Origin: Neocallimastix lanati (nom. inval.)
Lineage: Eukaryota > Neocallimastigomycota > Neocallimastigomycetes > Neocallimastigales > Neocallimastigaceae
Length of the DNA: 45,000 nt
Assembly: GCA_016946835.1 (NCBI GenBank)
Contig: JACVTC010000108.1
Span: 257,501 to 302,500 of the forward strand
Direction of reading: 5' to 3'
Both the position numbers and the translations under genes were made by a program. Below, piece by piece: positions 25,046 to 37,229 of this stretch. Numbering within the stretch: position 1 is the stretch's first letter; each line of letters begins with the position of its first letter. The notes beneath the pieces are model-generated. The model saw only the letters and a list, made by a program, of their open reading frames with translations. It did not search any database and was not told the origin of the DNA.

Positions 25046-25277
25046 TTTATTATTTATAAAAATATAATTTTATTATATTATACATATCATATAATATAAT
25101 ATTTTTATTCAATGAATTTATTTTTTTAAAAAAAAAATAAAAAATAAAAAAATATATATTTAAGTATAATGGAATATATATAATTTCATTTATTTAAGCT
25201 ATCTAATTAGTTTAATAATGTATTTAAATTTCATGTATTTTTTAAAAAAAATATTATTAAATAAAGTTTATTCCTAG

Positions 25278-25314
<37 letters not shown>

Positions 25315-25599
25315 AGTTTAATAAAATGGATTATTAAATGTATTATATTTTATTACATACAGAACACTTTCATATATATCAAGCAATATTTATATATTTA
25401 TATTATATATATATTAATATATTTATATATACTTTATATATTATTTATATATTTATATAGTTAATATATTTATTTATATTTTCATACATAGTAAATATTT
25501 ATTTATGTTTATTTATTTATTTATTTAATTTAATAATAAATTTGGTTATTTTTTTTTTTTTTTTACTTTCAAATTACCAAGTCATAGATTCACTTTACT

Positions 25600-25645
<46 letters not shown>

Positions 25646-25927
25646 TTTATCATCTTATAGAATTTAGAAAAATAAAGAGATATAGAACAGAGAAAGAAGG
25701 TCTCTCTCTAATAATGATAATAATATATAAATAACGATATAAAAAGTTATTAAATAAGTTTTATACAATAAAAAAAAAAAAATAGATAAAGTTTGATATA
25801 AGTTTTATATACATCAACTATAATTAAATTTATTACTCTATATAAATGATAAATTAAAAAATTTAAAATCAACTAATAAATGACAAATAATAATTTATTA
25901 AATAATAATAATAATTGTATTTAAAAT

Positions 25928-26000
25928 AATTCAATAATAAATAATAAATAATAAATAATAAATAATAAATAATAAATAATAAATAATAAATAATTGTATA
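25928..26000. repeat. Third short (AAATAAT)n array
   Basis: Roughly nine AAATAAT units in the + orientation, followed by ATTGTATAATAAAT-type degenerate units. Confidence 0.85.
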
Positions 26001-29000
26001 ATAAATAATTGAATAATAAATATTAAATATTAAATAATAATTGAATTATACATAATAATAATCATAATTGAATTTTAAATGATGATTATAATAAATAATT
26101 GTGTAACATTATTAAGTTTTACAATAAATAATTATTATTTGTTGTTACCATTACTTTTTAAATAGTAATATAAACAGTATTATTTAAAAATTTCAAATTC
26201 TTTTTAAATATTTTTGATGGTTTAACTCATTATTCATCCAATATTTTTATGCTTCTTCAGCATTCATATATCTATCTTTATATATGTATATATATATATA
26301 TTTTTTTTTTAGTTTTCATAGTATGATGATAATTATTTCTTTCTTTCTTCTTTAAATAGAGTGATTCGTTAATATGATATTTAATATGTTTAGATAAATT
26401 AGTAAATAAAATAATTTGCAAATTAAAAAATTGAACTATTAGTGATAATTATCATCACTAAACTTTGAAACATTCTTTATAACTACAGGTAATTAATACA
26501 TTCAAAATATTTGTATACATCCTTTATATTCTGTTGTAGTTTTTTTTATATTCATTATCTTCTTTTTCTTTTTTAATTTTTTTTTTTGTTATTCTTCATG
26601 TTCTCTATATTTTTTTATATTTCTTTATATTTCTTTATCTTTTATATATTCTATTTTAACATCGTTAACTTCTTTATTTTCGTTTATTTCTTTAATTATT
26701 TTATTTCGTTATCTTAACTTTATTATCTTATTTTTTTTTATCTCAATGGGTTAGGTTAAAATCCAAGACTAATATTATACAAAAGTGAATCAATAGAAAT
26801 TTTTATATTAACTAAACACAAATCATTTCTTTTTCTCTTTATTTATTTTTTATTTATTTATTTATTTTTTTTTTGTAAAACTTTTTTTTCAAAAACATTT
26901 TTTAATATTTTAAATATATAACTTTATTTATTATTATTTCCTATCCAACATTTTATTCAATAAACTTTATCTATTATTATTTCATGAAATAGTTATTCAT
27001 TAAACATTATTTATTAATATTCTGGAGAGTATCATTTTTTATTCATTAAACTTTAATTATTATTATTTTATATATTAAAACTATATTAAATATTAGTCAA
27101 ATTTTCTTTTAATAATAAATAAAGTTAAATACCTAAAAAAAATGAAATTTTTTTTCTTTTTTTTTTTTTCTGTTTTATTTTTTTTTAAAGATAATAAAAA
27201 AAGTTAAAAAATATTAAAATATTAAATAAAAAATTTTTTTTTCATTTTAATAAATAGTAATATGTCACATTTAATTGGATCATATATTAATTAATTATTT
27301 TAATGAATTTATATTAAATAGGAAAAATTTTTTATTGCCAATGAAGGTACTATATTAAAGATACAATATTAATAATTATATTTATTAATATATTTTAAGT
27401 ATATAATAATATATTTTAATACATTGTAAATATATATTTAATATATTATCATTGTATATTATTATTATATATACTAATTCAAATTCAATATATTCTATAA
27501 ATTTTATTTTGTAATAAATTATTTTTTTATTTAATAAAAATTTCCTTTTAACGGTAAATTCAAAAGGTTTAAAATTTAATATAATTCAATTTAGCTAACC
27601 ATATATTGGAGTACATTTTTAATATAGGGAATAGGATAAGTTTTTTAATTATAATTTTTAATAAATCAATGTTCATATAGAGTTTAACAAATTTTAAATA
27701 ACATTAATAATAAATAAATATATAATATATAATTAAATAAATAATATTGCTATCTAAATGAATAAATAGTATATAAATAAATGAATAACCATAAAAAGTT
27801 TATTTAATAATAATTTTATATTCAATATATTACATTGAATATAAAATAAAGTATTTTTTCTTTTTTAAATAAAAAAATTACAAATAATGAATCGCATTTT
27901 AATTTAATTAGTTGGATAAGTTCTTTTGTATTTTATTTTATTTAATACTTATTATATTTCAATTATATGTAGTCTATTTATTATTTAATATTTAATATTC
28001 ATTATTTAATAATAAATATTCATTATTCATTATTCATTATTCATAATTTAATATTTATTATTCATTATTTATTAATCATAATTTAATAATTATTTTAGTT
28101 TATTCTAATTTTTTTTTTTTTATAAAAAAGTTTAATTCATATAAAAAATGTATTTTTATTTATTTCTATAGTCATTCATTCATTTAATTATTTATATTTA
28201 TTTATATTTATATTTATATTTGTATTTGTATTTATTTAATTATATATGTTAATATTAAGTTAAAATTGTATATTAATTTATTCATATATTAATTAAATTG
28301 ATTAATTATAATTATTAAAAAAAAAAAAGTACTACAAAAAATTCTTTTTCATTTTTCCTTTAAATAAAAAAAAATTCTTTTACTTTTTTTTTTTTTTTAT
28401 TTTAATTTTTATTTTTATTTCAACTGAATATTTATTTAATTTTATTTTTGAGTTAATTTTTGTATTTAATTTATTTAATTTAAAATTCATTTTTATATTA
28501 TTTAATATAAAAATATAACTAGATTAAATAATAATAAACAAGGAAATAATATATATACTTGTAATAATAGATTTATAAATTAAATTCAAAAAAAAAAAAA
28601 AGAACAATAAAAATAAAAACCAATTAAACTTGTATTAAATATAATAATATTAAAAAAGATATCCAAATATTGAATTATATTCAATAATAAAAATTGTATA
28701 TACATTTACAATAAGAAGAGAAGATAAAAAAATTTTTTTATCACTTACTTGTATATTTAAAGAAAAATATACAGAAACTTTTTTTTAAAATATTTTTTTC
28801 TTTTCTTTTCACGTAGAGATTAGTTGGAACAACAACATCAATAAAACTTCCTAAAAAAAAAAAAAAGTTAAAAAGGAGAAACAAAAGTGATAATATAAAG
28901 AAAAAAAATTGTAATTATATAATCGACCTGTAAAAGAAAAAATAAATAATCTTTATATTAATTATAATAATAATAATAATAATAAAGTAGACCACACCAA

Positions 29001-29140
29001 CTATTATAAAAAAAAAAAAGTATCTGTGTCAGATTTAGACTGTAGAAATATAAAATTATTATTTAAATAAACTCTTTTTTTTTTTATTTTTAAATTTCAA
29101 ATAAAAGGAAAATATTTTAAAATAAATAAATAAATAAAAA
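26001..29140. other. Long AT-rich spacer upstream of the 29.1 kb gene
   Basis: No supported gene. Weak items: a minus-strand stretch near 26225-26285 that reads MNAEEA then stop then KYWMNNELNHQKYLKR, and an exon-like minus-strand segment at 28740-28850 (see findings). The rest is simple sequence with T tracts, TTTA/ATTC runs at about 28000-28080 and a (TAA)n run just past 28960. Confidence 0.5.
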
Positions 29141-30988
29141 ATGAGTCAAAAATTATTTATTCCATTATTATATATTTTTTCATTATTATTATCTCTATCC
29201 TATTCTATAGGTAAGTGGTGTTTTTATTATTATTTTTTTTTTATTTTTTTTAATAACTTTCTTTTTTTTTTTTTTCAGTATATATTATTTATTATTTTAA
29301 TATTTATATAAATATATATATATTAAAAATATATATATCAAAATAAAAAATATAAATATACTTACTTTTCACTTTCCTTAATTATTTTTTTATATTAATT
29401 TACTATAATTAGCTTTAGATACTGGTATAAATAAAAATAATATAGCATTTAAAGTTAAAGTTGAATTTTGCTTTTTAGAAAAGAAAGAAAAAATTGATAT
29501 AGAATGGAATGATGTAAAGAAAGTAAGAGGACTTCCTGCTAATAATAATTATCGAATTGAACTCCTCACAAATCATTATCTTCAAAGAAGTACTGATAAT
29601 TTATTATGTGAAGAAAGAGAATTATTAAATGTTACTAACACGGAATCTTACAAATGGAAAATTCCGAAGTTAACTAAAGGAAATTATTATGGTATATTGA
29701 TTACAGTAGAAGGAACTAATATTTATGGTTTATCAAGAAGACTTGACTACGTCCGTAAGTCATTTAATTTTTTTTTTTCCATTATTTTTTCATTATTTTA
29801 TGGAACTTTTTTTCTTTTTATATATATATAATATATAATAGAAATATTATTAGAAATTATATTAGTATTATCTTATTTTAATTAATTTGTTATTATAATT
29901 AAAGACTTTTTTATTTTATTTTATTTTTTTCTTTATTTTTTTATTTTATTTATATTTTTTTTTTGAACTTCTGTAAATTGAATATTAAAAATAAAATTCT
30001 ATTGAATAATATTGTAACTATTATTAATTGTATTATTATTAATATAATTTTATTTATTTTTTGAATATGTATATACATATATTTTATATTATTAAACTGT
30101 CGTACCACAAAACTATCAATAGCTAATATTAATAAGTTTTTAAGTTCAAATACTACCGATGTTGAACATTTTATTAATAATACACAAAATGAAGTTGTCT
30201 ACTTTTATGAAGATGAAGTTCAAAAAATAGAAGTGGAAGAAGAACAACCTCTTGCTGAAAATAGCAGTAATATGAATGCTAGTAATATTACCCTTGCCAG
30301 TAAGAAAATATCAAAATCTGTTCGTAATTATGTTATAATTATTATTGTTGCCTTAGTAATTATTGCTGTCCTTCTTTCTATTCTTGCCTTTACCTTCTAT
30401 AGAAAGAATAAAAAGACAAAACAAAATGTTAAAAAGATTTTGGTAGCTCAAAAGGAAAGAGAAGCACTTCAAAGCATTGATATTAAATCAGAAGCAGCTG
30501 AAAGTGAAATTGTTAGAGAAAAATTAAAACAAGAAGCCTTAGAAAAGGAAAGACAAAAGGTTTATGAAAGTATTAAGGAAAAGAATTTATTAACTGTTGA
30601 AGGTAATAGTATCATCTTCCCAACAGGTGCTAGTGATGCTGTCTCCAATACTTTTTCAAATAGTAATACTGATTTCTCATGGCATGGCATGGAAGTCATG
30701 ACCTTTAATACTTCCTCTAAAAATAATACTGGTCCTAATAAAAATTCAACTTTACCTAGCCTTTCCATTACTCCATTAGCTGCACCAAAGAAAATAGATT
30801 ATGATGCTATTGGTCTCGCTGTAGATGACAAAATTCAAAAACAAGAAGAAGCTGCTAAAAAGAAAGAAATTGATGCTAAAGCTGAAGATGATAAACCAAA
30901 AGAAGTTGAAATTCAAATACTAAACTCGGAAGAACCAGAAAAAACAATTGTTACTAATCCAAATTCAACAGTTAAATTTAAAATATAA
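29141..30988 (+). CDS. Secreted-domain type I membrane protein with Kre9/Knh1-like luminal domain
   Basis: Three exons, 29141-29210, 29413-29754 and 30123-30988, join in frame (donors GTAAGT and GTAAGT; acceptors TTAG and ATAG) to give 425 residues. Residues 1-22 form a signal peptide (LFIPLLYIFSLLLSLSYS). Residues about 34-138 form a small beta-type domain with the pattern IDIEWNDV, NNNYRIELL, SYKWKIPKLTKGNYYGILI, which resembles the N-terminal Kre9/Knh1 domain of fungal cell-wall and surface proteins. Cys43 and Cys89 could form a disulfide, and several N-X-S/T sites follow. A single membrane span lies at about 207-230 (VIIIIVALVIIAVLLSILAF), followed by a basic stop-transfer stretch and a charged, Lys/Glu-rich cytosolic tail of about 190 residues. 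Known Kre9-type proteins are usually secreted or GPI-anchored, so the long tail is unusual. A surface sensor or wall-linking role is inference; a fibronectin-III-like fold is the alternative reading. Confidence 0.85.
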
Positions 30989-31101
30989 TCCTATAAAAAA
31001 AAAAAAAAAAAAGAAAAGAAAAATAAAGAAAAAAATAAAGAAAAAAATAATAGTTTAATTTAATTTAATTTAATTATTTATTTAATTATTTATTTAATTA
31101 T

Positions 31102-31135
<34 letters not shown>

Positions 31136-31318
31136 TATATATCGTTTATCAAAAATTATTATTTATTCTTTATATAATACCAAATAAAATAACAAAATAA
31201 AATAAAATAAATTAACAAAAAAGCAAATAAATAAGCTTTTTTTTTTAAAAAAAAAAAAAAAAAAACTTTTAAAACAATTGAAGTTGTTCCAACCTTTCAA
31301 TAACACCAACACCAACAG

Positions 31319-31351
<33 letters not shown>

Positions 31352-31515
31352 GCAATCTCTATAAATTATTTTTAAAATAATATCTTTATTATTATTATTT
31401 TATTTCAATTTATTTTATTTATTATTTTTATTTATATTCTTTCTTTTGATAGATTAAAAGAAAAAGAAATAAAAATAAAATAAGTATAAAATAATAGTGT
31501 ATATAAAAATGAAAT

Positions 31516-31572
<57 letters not shown>

Positions 31573-31598
31573 ATTTATTATATAATCTATTTATAATA

Positions 31599-31656
<58 letters not shown>

Positions 31657-32065
31657 AATTTTTATTTTTTTATTGTATTTTAAAAACTTTTAATCTTAAA
31701 GTTTTATTAGTAGTTAGATTAAAAAATAATATATATTTATATTTAGTATTATTAATTCTATTTGTAAAAAAACAAAATAAAATAAAATAAAATAAAGTGA
31801 AATTAAAATTCAATATTTATTCTTATAGTTTTAAATTAAAATAAAGTAAAATAAAATAAAATAAAATAAAATATAAAATTAACTTAATCTCAATCGTAAT
31901 GTCAATATATATATATATATTTAATAATAATATATAAACTATTTAAGAATTTAAAAAAAAAAAAAATAAAAATAAAAAAAATAAATAAAAATTTTTATTT
32001 TTAGTACATATATATCAATATATATATATTTACACTATTTTTAAATATAATGATTAAAATATATA
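30989..32065. other. Homopolymer-rich spacer with A51/T51 inverted pair
   Basis: Contains A51 at 31520-31570 and T51 at 31601-31651, 30 bp apart, plus a T tract at about 31107-31132, TTTAATTA runs at about 31055-31100 and AAAAT runs near 31195-31210 and 31785-31870. No gene is visible. Confidence 0.7.
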
Positions 32066-32777
32066 TATATTTTTGGTTGAAGATGATTGTCCATCTTAAG
32101 AAAATTTTGAATAAGGTTCATGAATGGGTTATTAAAAATGAAATGACTTTTGAAATTAATAAGTGTACTACTCTAATTGTAAAACCGATAAATTTTGTTA
32201 AATCGATAAATTACGGAAAGATTCCATCTTTCTTTATTGGTAATAACAAATTAACTAAAACCGACAACTATACTTTATCTTGGTATTCCTTTTGATGAAT
32301 CTTTATCATTGAAACCTATACAATCCAAATTAAACAGTAATTTAAATGTCAAGTTAAAATTGTACTTTCGATTTCTTATTAATAAATCTATTCCTCTCCC
32401 ATTGAAGAAATATGTTTTAATTTTCCTTTATTCTTAGTCTTGTTTTATATTATGATCCTCTCTTTGGTTCAAATAAGAACAGATACTCTAAAGTCCAAAA
32501 AAAATTATTAATAGAGAACTTTATTGGAGTAATGGATTTAAATCTCGTAATTCTTATGTTAGTCTCTATGATATTACTCTGTGAATGGAGAATACCTCCT
32601 CTTTCAGCTACCTGTGCTAATATCTCAATTTACGCTGCTTTAGAAAATGGAAAAAACTCATTATATTATTAATCATCTCACTAATAATATTCCTACTATG
32701 TTACATGTCACATTACTCATGGACTAAAGAATCAAGAACTTTGGGATAAGAAATTAAATGGTAAGAAAACAAGTGAA

Positions 32778-32827
<50 letters not shown>
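32066..32827 (+). mobile_element. LINE relic, copy A: 5'-truncated reverse transcriptase fragment
   Basis: Begins almost exactly at the RT active-site box (reads LVEDD, the F/Y-x-D-D position) and continues KVHEWVIKNEMTFEINKCTT, the standard motif after the box in this LINE class. Then, after a frameshift near 32270, YLGIPFDESLSLKPIQSKLN and FRFLINKSIPLPLKKYVLI (thumb). Farther on come GSNKNRYSKVQKKLL, ERELYWSNGFKSRNSYVSLYD and IPPLSATCANIS in other frames. It ends at A48 (32780-32827). Stops and frameshifts make it dead. The start at the active-site box agrees with 5' truncation on insertion. Copy B at 33.3-37.2 kb is the same or a sister family. Confidence 0.85.
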
Positions 32828-32828
<1 letters not shown>

Positions 32829-32969
32829 CAATTATTTACAAGGAGAATGATTTTGGATTTATTTCAGAAATCAAAAGACTTTACATTTCAATAACCTAAG
32901 TATCAATTAGGATATTGAAATAACAATAGCAATATCGGGAGTAAAAATTTCATATTATAGATGTTCCAA

Positions 32970-33230
32970 ATGGAAATCATAAGATTTCTTTTCAACATTT
33001 AAAAAACAAAAAAAAAAAAAAATTTATATTTCTAATAATGCATCCAATAATACAAACTCAGCAAAGTCTCAATTCAACTAATTTAGTAAATGTTATAAAT
33101 ATAAATGGAAATTATAAGGTTTCTTTTCAACATTTAAAAAACAAAAATAATTGATATTTCCAATAATTCATCCAATAATACAAAATCAGCAAAATCTCAG
33201 TTCAACTAATTTAGTAAATATTATAAAATG
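32970..33230 (+). repeat. 135-bp direct repeat, two copies
   Basis: Units start at 32970 and 33105 (ATGGAAATCATAAGATTTCT and ATGGAAATTATAAGGTTTCT); a third unit starts near 33226 and fades out. The period equals 45 codons and each unit reads in part FQHLKNK and SNNTKSAKSQFN, so it is probably a coding tandem repeat from the N-terminal part of the adjacent decayed element. Confidence 0.8.
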
Positions 33231-33299
33231 GCAATCATGAACTTACGGCTTCCAATATACCTAATCGTAATTCTCAAAATCTAATTTCAGCATTCTTAC

Positions 33300-33706
33300 C
33301 CAGGAAAGTTTTCTTTTTTTTGTCCTAGTTGAAATACCAATAGATGGAATTTTTGTGGAAAAAAGTGATAGTATTAAGTGCTTCAACACCAATTTTTAAA
33401 AGCCATTATTCTTATGTTTTCAGGAAACAGGTAATGATATCAATGATGATAGAAATTAGAAATCCATGTAAAGTAACACTTCCCAACTACAAATATTTCC
33501 AGAAAAGAATGAATCCATATACTCCAGATTGCAGAGGTTTATATCTTGGGTATCATGTCTCATGTCAAGCAGTACTTAAAGATAATTCCTATACTCAATT
33601 TTCTTTCTTTAAACAATATTATTATCTTTGGAATCACTCTTAAACGTTCTGTAGGTAAATGTCTATATTTCCACTTAGAAACACTCATTACAAATCCGAT
33701 AGGCAT

Positions 33707-33746
<40 letters not shown>

Positions 33747-34569
33747 AAGTTTTCACATTGGCTTCAAAATCACACGAATCATCCATCTATTTCTTCTTGG
33801 AGCCTTTTAACATGAGTATCACTAATTTCACAAGATAAATTAACCAACAGTAATCTTGGTAACTGATTTTATTCTTCCCGATTAATGGGTTCACCTATTT
33901 TCATGAATTAGAGGTAGATATTCATCAGATATTTAATCATACATTAGTGAACTCAACTATGCTGGATAAAATAATCAAGTGTTTATTTTGTTGATTTTTT
34001 TTCCTTCTGTATCTGATCATAAACTGCTTGTAGTTTATTGTAAGAAAACTACCACACAAATAAATCATCTTTGTTATCAAAAAAAAAAAATTTATTAGAT
34101 GGGATAGGTATAAATGTCTTAAGCTTAAGAAAAAAATTTATCATCACAATAAATTTGATATATTTTTAGCATTGAAGAATTGGGAAATTGAAGAACTTTC
34201 AGCAGATCATATATATAGTTGAAAAGTTCATTAATACTACTAATTCCATTGCTAAAGGATTTAATCGATTATTTCGTCAACAGAAAATCAGAAAAGCGAT
34301 GTTTAGAATGCCCCGCAAAATTTTATTGTCTTCAAAAAAGGTAAAACCTATAAAATAAAAACAAATTAAGCGATATGTTTCTACAAAAATGATTCCAATG
34401 AATTTACTAAAATTGTTGACTTGTATATTAGACTATGTGAACCAATTCATAAAAAAAATGCAACGAATTTAAGAAAAAAAAAAAAAAAAAAAAAAAGAAT
34501 ATTTATATTGGATTAAAATTGGATATTCATTAGCTCTTAAAAATGATCATAGGAAAGCATGGAAATGGT

Positions 34570-34620
<51 letters not shown>

Positions 34621-36377
34621 ATCCAAAAATAATTAATCAATCTTTCACGGTTTCTCATCCTATTTAAAAGCAATAACAATGAATTAGTTTCTTCTACAGA
34701 TGAAAAATTAAAAAAAAAAAAAGCTTGATATTCTCATTGTAAAATTCCTAGGGTTAGATTCTTCAGGTCATATTCTTTCTAAAGATTTCTGGAAAGATTC
34801 TGATGAGCTATAGGAATTTGGGAAATCCAAGACAACAAGAATGGTAAAATTTAACCATGATATTAGCTATTAAGAAATTGGCGAAGCAATCTCATCTACC
34901 CCTAACTTTAAACCTTGTGGTCCTAATGAGGATTCCAATGGAAATATCTTCAAAGCTTTGATTCCTTGGTAAAAAGATGATTCAGAAAGAATTTAGTGAA
35001 AATAATAATAGTACTATTTCATCTGACTTTCAATGTCTCAAAGCCTTAATCAATCGTATTTGGAATAGTGATTTTCCAAAAAAAAAAAAAAAAAAAATCA
35101 TGGAATCAGCGAAAGAGTTTCTATTCATAAAAAAGGGGCGATCCATCAGATTGTAATAACTATTGTAACATCTCTCTTATCAATAAAATGGGTTAAAAAT
35201 TATAGCAAAAAAAAAAAAAAAATCGCTAAATAAAAAGAATCTCTATATATGGAATTGATAAAGGATTTATAAGACCTGAACAATATGGATTTCGTTATAG
35301 AGAAGAATATATAAGTCTTTACACTACTTTAAGAATTATATGTCAGAGATGAAAAAAAAAAAATTTTTTTGAAAATAAAGATACTTATTTTGCTTTTTTT
35401 GGACCTTAACAAAAAGCGTATGACTCTGTTCCGTTCCCATATATAACGTATTTAATGAAGATTCATCACTTAGGTATTAGAGGTTAAGTGCTATAATTTT
35501 ATTGAAAACTTATACTTATCTTCCAAGGCGTTGTGTAAGGATTGATGGATAATTATCTGGAGCCATTTAGTATTAAAGAAAGATGTTCTTCAAGGTTGTC
35601 TCCCTCTCACCAATTCTGTTAAACTTGTTCATTAATAACTTTTTTTTTTTTTTTTTTTTTAATAAATATGATAAATATGAAATCTCTATTGGTGATAAAA
35701 CGTTGTTGTGGAGGTCTATTTGTAGATAACAATTGTGTTATGTGCTCCAACAAGATCCCAACTTAAGAAATTGTTAAAGTTTTCCAGTAGAATAGGGCTA
35801 GAAATAATGAAATTTAATTGGGTATCAATAAATGTGCCAGTTTAGTAGTACGAGGGTGGGAAAGTTTCATGATTTCTTTAAATAATAGTAACCCTACCTT
35901 TTTACCCTTACCTTTCAAAGTCAAGAGTTACCTAAAATGAATGGCTTTACCAATTTAGGTGTACCTGTTTTTCAAATGATTTATAATTGAAATCCGATCA
36001 TACAGAAAATGAATAAATAAAGTTAGGAAAAGCTCTTTATACTTCCATTAAAAAAAGTTTTCTTAAGAATCCTCCTACCCTTATCCCTTTATAAACGAAT
36101 GTTATTTTCAGCTATAGTAACTGGGCAAATTTCGTATTATGTTTCGTATTATGCACCTCTACTTGGATCGAATAAAAAAAAAAAAAAAAAAAAAAAAAGA
36201 AGAAAGAAAGAGAACGAGATGTATACATACATTAGGTTAAATCAGGATTATATTAAATTGAAGGAATTTTTTTCTAATGGGAAATAAATAGCTTTATAAA
36301 CCTTTATTTGTGTCTCTAAAGAACTCAATATTTCCTCCTCTTTCGGTGAAATGTGCGATTGATTAATCAAGTAAGGT

Positions 36378-36435
<58 letters not shown>

Positions 36436-36666
36436 AAAAACTCGAATGGTTTATTATCTCTGATTTAATTTCGTAGAGATTTATCTCGTTGTTGTAGACG
36501 TTATGTATGAAATAAAAGAAAATAAAAAATTTTTTTTTTAGCAGACAAATTAGATAAAATTTTCCCTCAAAAAAAAAAAAAAAAAAAAAAAAAGCAATTG
36601 TAAACTTTTACTAGTATAGAAATAACAGGAAAAAAAAACAATTAAGACTGAGGCTTATAAAAAAAA

Positions 36667-36714
<48 letters not shown>

Positions 36715-37180
36715 GAGACTACTAAAAGCTCAACTTTTAAATAAGTAGAATATCCTGATTTTTTGGCATTGGCTTCTGATGAGTATTTCGTGCCAAATAT
36801 GGTGTATTTACTATTATCTAATTAGAATTACGAAATAAATTAAAAAAAAAAAAAAAAAAAAAATTAAAAATTGAATATAAATCGATACTTGTGGTTGCAA
36901 AAGCCGTTAATATAATTGAGAATGACTTGTCCAGAACGGTGTTCTAATTGTTATTGAAAAAAAATAGTAATCCTCGATTGGAACATTGATTTTTCTAAAT
37001 GCTATCTTTTTTCTGTGATTTTCAAATAAAATATTTTAAGAATATTGAAATTCTTTAAGAAAAAATTTTTCTAATAATTTCTAAATATTGTCCAGTATCA
37101 AATAGTAATGTTAGCACTTTTATCACAAATATGAATAATATAGAATCAAGTACAGGTTTTGATAGAAGTAACGAAGAGTA

Positions 37181-37223
<43 letters not shown>
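33300..37223 (+). mobile_element. LINE relic, copy B: endonuclease - reverse transcriptase - C-terminal Cys motif
   Basis: A decayed non-LTR retrotransposon with domains in the usual order. Apurinic-endonuclease domain: CRGLYLGYHVSCQAVLKDNS (about 33521-33580), GITLKRSVGKCLYFHLETL, then SDHKLLVVYCKK (about 34012-34050), the family's SDH motif. RT: FKPCGPNEDSNGNIFKALIP (about 34905), SIHKKG and NYCNISLINKMGLKII (about 35120-35200), RPEQYGFRYREEYISLYTTL (about 35272), KAYDSVP (about 35417), VLQGCLPL (about 35587), then the active-site box reading LFVDNN, i.e. both catalytic Asp positions are disturbed. Downstream, SKELNIPPLSVKCA (about 36317) and CPERCSNCY (about 36928), the C-terminal zinc-knuckle-like region. 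A36 at 37188-37223 is the probable 3' tail. Stops, frameshifts and about ten inserted A tracts show it is inactive. It provides no intact ORF. Confidence 0.88.

Positions 37224-37226
<3 letters not shown>

Positions 37227-37229
<3 letters not shown>

Noticed and set aside
26225-26285. Minus-strand stretch reading MNAEEA, stop, KYWMNNELNHQKYL
   Set aside because: Too short, interrupted by a stop, and with no splice or family support.
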